Of a stretch of 64,000 nucleotides of DNA, positions 58,963 to 64,000 are shown one piece after another; the first letter of the stretch is position 1; every line of letters begins with the position of its first letter. The position numbers and the translations under genes are program-made. Under the pieces are notes generated by a model that worked only from the letters and a program-made list of their open reading frames with translations, made no database searches and was not told the DNA's origin. This DNA is from Prochlorococcus sp. AG-347-I06 (lineage in GTDB: Bacteria; Cyanobacteriota; Cyanobacteriia; PCC-6307; Cyanobiaceae): positions 124,001 to 188,000 of the forward strand of contig QCBM01000001.1 in NCBI GenBank assembly GCA_003281605.1, read 5' to 3'.

Positions 58963-60243
58963 TCATAAAGGAGGCAAAATACCTTGTGGGTCAAGAATAT
59001 TCTTTAAAGTTTTTAATTCATTTATTCTATCTCCAAAGGCTAATGTAATTTCTTCATCATGAGAATTCAAATGATTATGCAATTGGGCTAAGTGAATATT
59101 TGGATAAAACTTTTTTAACTTTCTCCACGATTTATAAATCCATTCCAAAGCGACTTCTTTTTCTTGAAGATCATTTTTTTTCCATGATGCATATATCCAT
59201 GGTTTCCAAGTACTTTTTCTATGAACAAAAAAGCTTGAGCCATGATTTAACTTTTTTGTTTTGCAACCTAGTTGTTGAGAAGCAACATAACAGGAATTAT
59301 TAGGTTTATTGTCCATTATTTCATTCAAACATTTTATGAAACTTGGGATATAATTTTTTAAATCTTCTCCAAGAAGACTTATTACTTCAGAATGGTTATT
59401 TGCATTAAGCTCATATAAATTTAATTCCTTTGGGAAGAAATTTATTTTGTTAAAGTTCTCATAAATTTGTTTTTTTAGAGAAGAAAATTTGTCTAGAAGA
59501 ATTAAGTATTCTTCTGTTCTTTTATCCTTTAAATTTTTTTTAAGTTCAACAAAAATATATATATAAATTTTTTGGGCATAAATCCATTGAAGACTAATAT
59601 TTTCTGGAAATTCCTCTGATAGTTTTATTATTTCTGAAAGTTCATTTAAATCTACAAATCCTTCAATAACCTTAATTGGATTGGATTGGATAGTTTTAAG
59701 TTCTATTTGGGTAATAATTGAGAAAAACGGTGCTGCGCCTTTAATTGCTTCCCAAATCAATTGTTCTTCTGGATTTATTTGATTTTTTTTTAAAGAGATA
59801 AATGTGCCATTACCCAAGAAACCTTTTATTGATTCAATATTATCAATGGCTAATCCGTAGGCTCTACTGAGCGGGCTTACTCCACCAGTAAGTATATAGC
59901 CTGCTCCAGGAAGTTTAGAAAGTCCGATTGGAAAACTACGATTATGTTTTTGTAAATAATTTACTAGATCCCCCATTATTACTCCCCCTCCAACTGTTAC
60001 TAAATTGGTTTTTCTATCTAGGTGAATTTTGCTGTGATTTTTTCTTAGATCAAGAGTTGTAAAACCATTTTTTGCACAACTTGAGGTTGTACCTCCACTA
60101 CATACGCATAGGTGTTCGAATTTTTCCCTAGAATAATTATCCCCACAAAATAAGGAATCATTCACGTCGTAAATTAATTTCTTTAATTTTGCATCCCTCG
60201 AATTAATATTTGGAACTTCAAGCAAGTTATTATTATTTTTCAC
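58963..60243 (-). CDS. FAD-linked oxidase (PCMH/BBE type)
   Basis: The 426-residue protein has a FAD-binding PCMH domain (LDLRKNHSKIHL, VGGGVIMGDLVNYL, PGAGYILTGGVSPLSRAYGLAIDN) and a C-terminal berberine-bridge-type substrate domain. I see no His in the GHxxGGG position that would carry 8-alpha-histidyl FAD in related oxidases; here it reads GAGYILTGG. The substrate is unknown. The start is a GTG at 60243, only 41 bases from the divergent cbiX start, so either promoter must overlap the other gene or one start is further in. Confidence 0.78.
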   Translation of the reverse strand: MKNNNNLLEVPNINSRDAKLKKLIYDVNDSLFCGDNYSREKFEHLCVCSGGTTSSCAKNGFTTLDLRKNHSKIHLDRKTNLVTVGGGVIMGDLVNYLQKHNRSFPIGLSKLPGAGYILTGGVSPLSRAYGLAIDNIESIKGFLGNGTFISLKKNQINPEEQLIWEAIKGAAPFFSIITQIELKTIQSNPIKVIEGFVDLNELSEIIKLSEEFPENISLQWIYAQKIYIYIFVELKKNLKDKRTEEYLILLDKFSSLKKQIYENFNKINFFPKELNLYELNANNHSEVISLLGEDLKNYIPSFIKCLNEIMDNKPNNSCYVASQQLGCKTKKLNHGSSFFVHRKSTWKPWIYASWKKNDLQEKEVALEWIYKSWRKLKKFYPNIHLAQLHNHLNSHDEEITLAFGDRINELKTLKNILDPQGILPPL

Positions 60244-60284
60244 TACGTGATATTGTTCTTTACTATTATGGTATAAGTAATAAC

Positions 60285-61421
60285 TTGAAATTGGATAATT
60301 TAGATTCGAAGTTAAATAATCAAGTCGCGATACTTATCTGTGGACATGGGAGTAGAAATAAATTAGCCATTACTGAATTCCAAGAATTAACTAAGTGCAT
60401 TCAAAAAAGATATCCAAAATTTTTAGTTGAATATGGTTTCTTGGAATTCGCTAAACCTTCGATTGTTGATGCTTTAGAAAAGTTAAAAGATCTTTCTATA
60501 AAAAAAATAATTGCAATTCCCGCAATGCTTTTCGCTGCGGGCCATGTAAAAAATGATATACCTAGCTTGCTTATGAATTATTCAAGTAAAACAGGTATTG
60601 AAATAATTTATGGAAGGGAATTAGGTATTAATAATTTAATGATTAGTGCAGCTTGTGAAAGAGTAAAAGATGTCTTTAAGCATAATAATACTCTCAAACC
60701 TGAAGAATCATTATTAGTTGTTGTTGGTAGAGGCTCTTCTGACCCAGATGCGAATTCCAATGTTTCAAAAATAACGAGAATGATCGTAGAGGGTATTGGT
60801 TTAGGGTGGGGGGAAACAGTCTTTTCTGGAGTGACTTTCCCTCTCGTTGAACCTGGCTTGAAAAATGTTGTGAGACTTGGTTATAAAAATATAATTATTT
60901 TCCCTTACTTCCTTTTCTCAGGTGTCCTTGTTACAAGAATAAAGAGGCAAAGTGATTTAGTTGCGATTAATAATCCAAATATTTCATTTATACATGCAAA
61001 ATATCTTTCGTCACAGTCTTATGTGGTCGACACTTTTGTAGAAAGGATTGAAGAGATTCTTAATAACGAAGGTAATAATTTTATGAATTGCTCAACTTGT
61101 AAATATAGATCAAATTTATTTGGATTTGAAAAAGAAGTTGGAATGGTACAAGAAAGTCATCATGATCATGTAGAGGGCTTGGGTATCAGCTGTGATTTAT
61201 GTGATCCTGAATGTAATGGTGATTGTGAAATAGAAAATCAAATCCTAACTAATAATCAAGAAAAATCATACTCAGGAAGTGGTGATTACTTAGAACACAA
61301 ACATGTAGAGGCTCATCAACAAGAACATAACCACCATCACCATCACCATCACAATAGTATTTATCCAAATTCAAAGCACCCTTTAGGACCTGTCACGCTT
61401 CGCTTGCCTAATAAAGACTAA
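60285..61421 (+). CDS. cbiX: Sirohydrochlorin chelatase, long-form CbiX with MxCxxC and His-rich tail
   Basis: The 378-residue protein has two CbiX-type chelatase domains: the first with LICGHGSRNK, the second with VGRGSSDPDANSN. After them comes the motif MNCSTC, the MxCxxC arrangement that carries a 4Fe-4S centre in the long CbiX of Bacillus megaterium, then a second cysteine group (CDLCDPECNGDC) and a C-terminal tail with seven consecutive histidines. It inserts cobalt or iron into sirohydrochlorin for cobalamin or siroheme. I start at the TTG at 60285; an ORF start at 60210 would add 25 residues overlapping the divergent oxidase gene. Confidence 0.83.
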   Translation: MKLDNLDSKLNNQVAILICGHGSRNKLAITEFQELTKCIQKRYPKFLVEYGFLEFAKPSIVDALEKLKDLSIKKIIAIPAMLFAAGHVKNDIPSLLMNYSSKTGIEIIYGRELGINNLMISAACERVKDVFKHNNTLKPEESLLVVVGRGSSDPDANSNVSKITRMIVEGIGLGWGETVFSGVTFPLVEPGLKNVVRLGYKNIIIFPYFLFSGVLVTRIKRQSDLVAINNPNISFIHAKYLSSQSYVVDTFVERIEEILNNEGNNFMNCSTCKYRSNLFGFEKEVGMVQESHHDHVEGLGISCDLCDPECNGDCEIENQILTNNQEKSYSGSGDYLEHKHVEAHQQEHNHHHHHHHNSIYPNSKHPLGPVTLRLPNKD

Positions 61422-61802
61422 ATCTTAAGAAAATCCGTTGAAATTTAATGAATCAACTGTCTCTTTCTCGAACTAGTCTTAATAGACTCAGTATATATAA
61501 GTATTCTTAATATAAAATCTTGAAAGTATTTTGAGCTAGATTTTCCACAATTTGCGGGTTGTTTTCCACGTCCAAATCCACACTGGATTAGAAATGGCAG
61601 TATTTTTCAAAAAAAACAGGACTTCAACATTATTGTTGACTTTTTTTTAAGATCTATTCAATTTCCTTATTTGAAAAAGAAGTTTTTTAAAAACTAACTT
61701 ATAACATGAGTCTCATTTGATAATTTGAAAAGTTTTCAAACAGATATTTTTTGATTTTTTTAGAAAAAAATATCATTATGGATATGCAGAAAATATAAAT
61801 TT
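61422..61802. other. Intergenic region between cbiX and the DUF2811 gene
   Basis: This 381-base stretch has no frame longer than a 20-codon ATG ORF at 61448-61510, no tRNA and no recognisable small RNA. It does contain the three DnaA-box-like sites described separately and a long run of A/T-rich sequence (61590-61800). The upstream end may hold the cbiX terminator; no clear hairpin plus T-run is visible. Confidence 0.4.
61541..61582. promoter_or_regulatory. Cluster of three DnaA-box-like sites
   Basis: TTTTCCACA (61541-61549), TTTTCCACG (61562-61570) and AAATCCACA (61574-61582) lie in the same orientation within 42 bases. The first is identical to the cyanobacterial DnaA-box consensus, the second differs in the last base, and the third is a weaker match and overlaps a small inverted repeat (AATCCA-CAC-TGGATT, 61575-61589). 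AT-rich DNA follows. No dnaA or dnaN gene is near. DnaA binding is inferred from the motif only. Confidence 0.5.
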
Positions 61803-62060
61803 ATGGATCAAATCAGCCAATCAAATTTAATTGATAAGAAATTTGTCGAGTGCTCTTCAAATAATGTCTCTTTAGAAACAGAACTTTCAGAAACTCTTTA
61901 CAACACTATGAAAGATTTCGTATTAAGTAATCCAACTTGGGATCAATATAAGCTTATAAATTCAGCATTAGCTACTTTTCTCGTTCAAAACGGTTGTACA
62001 GATAATTCTGTCTCAGAAATTTATTTAAATCAATTATTTACACCCTCTAAGTCTTTTTAA
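61803..62060 (+). CDS. DUF2811 family small protein
   Basis: The 85-residue soluble protein matches DUF2811, a small family of cyanobacteria: VSLETELSETLYNTMKDF, then NPTWDQYKLINSALATFLVQNG is the conserved block (central WDQ and the repeated-helix LxxFLxQNG). Function unknown. The start is an ATG at 61803; the last 14 bases overlap the convergent GMC oxidoreductase gene. Confidence 0.78.
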   Translation: MDQISQSNLIDKKFVECSSNNVSLETELSETLYNTMKDFVLSNPTWDQYKLINSALATFLVQNGCTDNSVSEIYLNQLFTPSKSF

Positions 62061-63687
62061 TATTTAAACAGGCTCTTCTACTTAAGGCCATCATTGTTAA
62101 TGTGGGGCTTTGCCAAGATGATGTGGGCCAGCATGCTCCATCTAGAACCAGTACATTCTTACATCTCCACAATCTATTAAATTTATCAACTACGCTATTT
62201 TCTTCATTTAACCCCATTGGTGCTCCCCCTACTTCATGAATGTAATATCCAGGAGGTGGAGGACTATCTGAAAGTGCAATCAAATTTTTTGTAAATAAAC
62301 TCCCAAATGGGATATTAATTAGTTCATCAATATTTTTAATTTCTCCATTTGCAGCTTTTATTGATTTTCTTATTGTGTTTTCCATATGTTTTGACATATT
62401 TAACTCATTCTCGCTCCATTCGAATTCAATGTAGGGAATTGGGATACCCCATTCATCTGTTTTTTTTGATAGAGAAACTGAGTTTTTCTCTCTAGGAAGG
62501 ACTTCGCCATGAGCAATAAGAAAGCCAATGGATTTGTTTTTGTCTTTTTGCAAAAATTCAGGGATTCCCAATCTATCAATTGCCCCCCAGATTCCATAAC
62601 CTCTTAGGAAATTCAAGTCGTCAATTTCTGGTAAATTTGAACCAAATGGAATAAAGAAGCTGCCTGCTCCAGAAAGATCGGGAGGATAACTTGTTGGTTT
62701 ATCTGAGTTTTTAGTTTTTGGGACTGAAAAAAATCTACAGATAGATATGTGGTCCATGAGGTATTTGCCTAATTTCCCAGAAATATCTTTAAACCCTGAG
62801 GAATTTGATTTGTATTCTGAGTTAAGGAGTATTCTCAGCGTTGAAATTGTTGATGCGCAGAGAAGAATTAAATCACAATTCAATACTTCTTTTTGTCTAT
62901 TTTCTAGGTTTACGATCGTTAGTTTTGAGGCAAGCTCTGTTGCCTTGTTGATCACAAAAGACTCCACTAGGTAATTAGAGATTATTTGTACATTTCCAGT
63001 ATCTAAAGCTTTTTTTAAAGAGCTTCCTAAGCTAGAGGACTTGGGCCATTTTTTTTCTTTTACTGATGAATTACGGTCAAATCCTCTTGATTGGATAAAT
63101 GGATAGTTTAATTTTGATTTTACTTTGCTGCCAAAAACATTTTCGTTTTCTGTAAGAGGTATTTCGCCAATATATTTACCGTTCGGAACTTCTTTAATAT
63201 CATCTTTTCGTCCATAGATGCCGCAGAAATTTTCAATGAAATCATAGTGAGGGGATAGGTCATCGTATGAAATAGGCCAGTTTGGTCCGAATCCGTCTTT
63301 TTTAGCAGGATGAAAGTCTTCTGAGGAAAGTCTTAATGTGATACCTCCCCACGTTAATGACCTCCCCCCATATTGTTTTGCTTGAGTCCAAAGAAATGGC
63401 TTTTTTTTTGGGAAGTCATAAGGATGCTTCAATTCATTTGAATATAAGTCAGGATTATTTTTCCAATAACCAGGATGTTGGCATTGATTGGCATGTTTTT
63501 TTGTTAAAACTCCTGATAGTCTTTTTAATGTACTTTTAGGCTCATGATTGCTAGCTTCATACCTTTTAACTTGAGGCCCTGCTTCTATTACTAAAACTTT
63601 TATCCCCTTTTCTGCCAATGTAAGTGCTGCTATTCCTCCTGTAGCTCCAGAACCTACAACAATTGCATCATAAGGACTTAAATCCAA
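62047..63687 (-). CDS. GMC family oxidoreductase
   Basis: The 546-residue flavoenzyme has the N-terminal dinucleotide fold DAIVVGSGATGGIAALTLAEKG and the C-terminal GMC signature region (PTSSWQSPTLTMMALSRRAC, with the expected active-site His/Asn region in the YIHEVGGAPMG and NSVVDKFNRLWRCKN segments). Family members oxidise alcohols such as choline or glucose; no choice is possible here. Translation appears to start at a TTG at 63687. It is divergent from the pentapeptide-repeat gene. Confidence 0.83.
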   Translation of the reverse strand: MDLSPYDAIVVGSGATGGIAALTLAEKGIKVLVIEAGPQVKRYEASNHEPKSTLKRLSGVLTKKHANQCQHPGYWKNNPDLYSNELKHPYDFPKKKPFLWTQAKQYGGRSLTWGGITLRLSSEDFHPAKKDGFGPNWPISYDDLSPHYDFIENFCGIYGRKDDIKEVPNGKYIGEIPLTENENVFGSKVKSKLNYPFIQSRGFDRNSSVKEKKWPKSSSLGSSLKKALDTGNVQIISNYLVESFVINKATELASKLTIVNLENRQKEVLNCDLILLCASTISTLRILLNSEYKSNSSGFKDISGKLGKYLMDHISICRFFSVPKTKNSDKPTSYPPDLSGAGSFFIPFGSNLPEIDDLNFLRGYGIWGAIDRLGIPEFLQKDKNKSIGFLIAHGEVLPREKNSVSLSKKTDEWGIPIPYIEFEWSENELNMSKHMENTIRKSIKAANGEIKNIDELINIPFGSLFTKNLIALSDSPPPPGYYIHEVGGAPMGLNEENSVVDKFNRLWRCKNVLVLDGACWPTSSWQSPTLTMMALSRRACLNIKKT

Positions 63688-63794
63688 AACTTAGTTTGTG
63701 ATTTACTATTTCAATAAATATAGCATTCAGTAAATAATAAATTTTTAGATTTCAACTTAAGAAGTTAGAATTTATTGAAATACTACTCAAACAA

Positions 63795-64000
63795 ATGAGA
63801 TTTATATTTTTAACTTTTTTAATAATTGTTTTAACCCTTCCTTCTATAAGCTTTGCTGCGTTGGATTATGGTAAACAATCTTTGGTAGGAGCTGATTTTT
63901 CTGGATCTGATTTAAAAGGAGCAACTTTCTATTTGACTGATTTACAAGACGCAAATTTATCAGGTTGTGAGCTTCAAAATGCGACTCTATATGGAGCAAA
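63795..64000 (+). CDS. Exported pentapeptide-repeat protein (5' end only)
   Basis: The frame starts at the ATG at 63795 and runs off the window after 68 codons. The first 22 residues form a clear signal peptide (hydrophobic core FLTFLIIVLTLP, cleavage after SFA). After it come pentapeptide repeats of the A(D/N)LxG type: GADFSG, DLKGA, TDLQD, ANLSG and ATLYGA. Such proteins in cyanobacteria are often thylakoid-lumenal or periplasmic beta-helices of unknown function. The start is 107 bases from the divergent GMC gene. Confidence 0.85.
   Translation, partial: MRFIFLTFLIIVLTLPSISFAALDYGKQSLVGADFSGSDLKGATFYLTDLQDANLSGCELQNATLYGA

Noticed and set aside
61448-61510. A 20-codon ATG ORF in the gap after cbiX
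   Set aside because: Too short and Ser/Leu-rich, with no ribosome-binding site; likely chance in AT-rich DNA.
61541-61589. Chromosome replication origin
   Set aside because: Only three box-like sites, no dnaA, dnaN or other replication genes nearby. Kept as a DnaA-box cluster only.

Overview
The window looks like part of the chromosome of a high-light-adapted Prochlorococcus. The DNA is very AT-rich (roughly 30% G+C by eye), genes are packed with short gaps or small overlaps, and one Pcb chlorophyll-binding antenna gene sits next to a lycopene cyclase, as expected for a cell using divinyl chlorophylls and alpha-carotene. The gene content is almost entirely core metabolism. I see no tRNA or rRNA gene, no insertion sequence, no prophage and no CRISPR array. 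Species assignment rests on recognised gene families and order, not on a database search.

Layout. 1-6.9 kb: the end of a TamB-like envelope protein, then proA, folB, a small lipase and, convergently, the M3 peptidase prlC. 6.9-13.9 kb: a minus-strand run of ndhD, thrB, glk, thrS, trpS and an RG-rich hypothetical. 14-19 kb: a DUF697 protein with a degenerate GTPase-like middle, a cluster A-I metal ABC transporter whose ligands point to manganese, and a DUF4336 protein. 19-29.3 kb: DUF760, lepB, menD-menB (phylloquinone), glgA, murF, glmU, an MnmC-type methyltransferase and aroA. 29.4-39.4 kb: comB, a Nit1-type amidase, an AMIN/Amidase_3 hydrolase, murI, a solanesyl-diphosphate-type synthase, acs, DUF1350, a DnaQ-like exonuclease, a striking decapeptide-repeat protein and hisS.

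39.4-49.3 kb: small proteins (including an unlisted 58-residue ORF), the pcb antenna gene with a textbook terminator, gltS, a GST, a membrane-tethered GIY-YIG-like protein, an SDR, lycopene cyclase facing an LPOR-like SDR, and an MscS channel. 49.3-54.3 kb: an isochorismatase-like hydrolase, a Fur-family regulator (PerR candidate), the arsenosugar radical-SAM enzyme arsS, and a divergent pair made of a StpA-type glucosylglycerol-phosphate phosphatase and a highly diverged glycerol-3-phosphate dehydrogenase-like protein. 54.4-59 kb: an orphan, then metY-metA convergent with a SulP transporter, a sulfur/methionine group. 59-64 kb: an FAD oxidase divergent from a long-form CbiX chelatase, an intergenic cluster of DnaA-box-like sites, DUF2811, a GMC oxidoreductase and the start of an exported pentapeptide-repeat protein.

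The most novel-looking items are the StpA/GpsA-like pair, the 10-residue-repeat/DUF3721 protein, the LPOR paralogue lacking the conserved cysteine, the degenerate GTPase/DUF697 protein and the DnaA-box cluster away from any replication gene.
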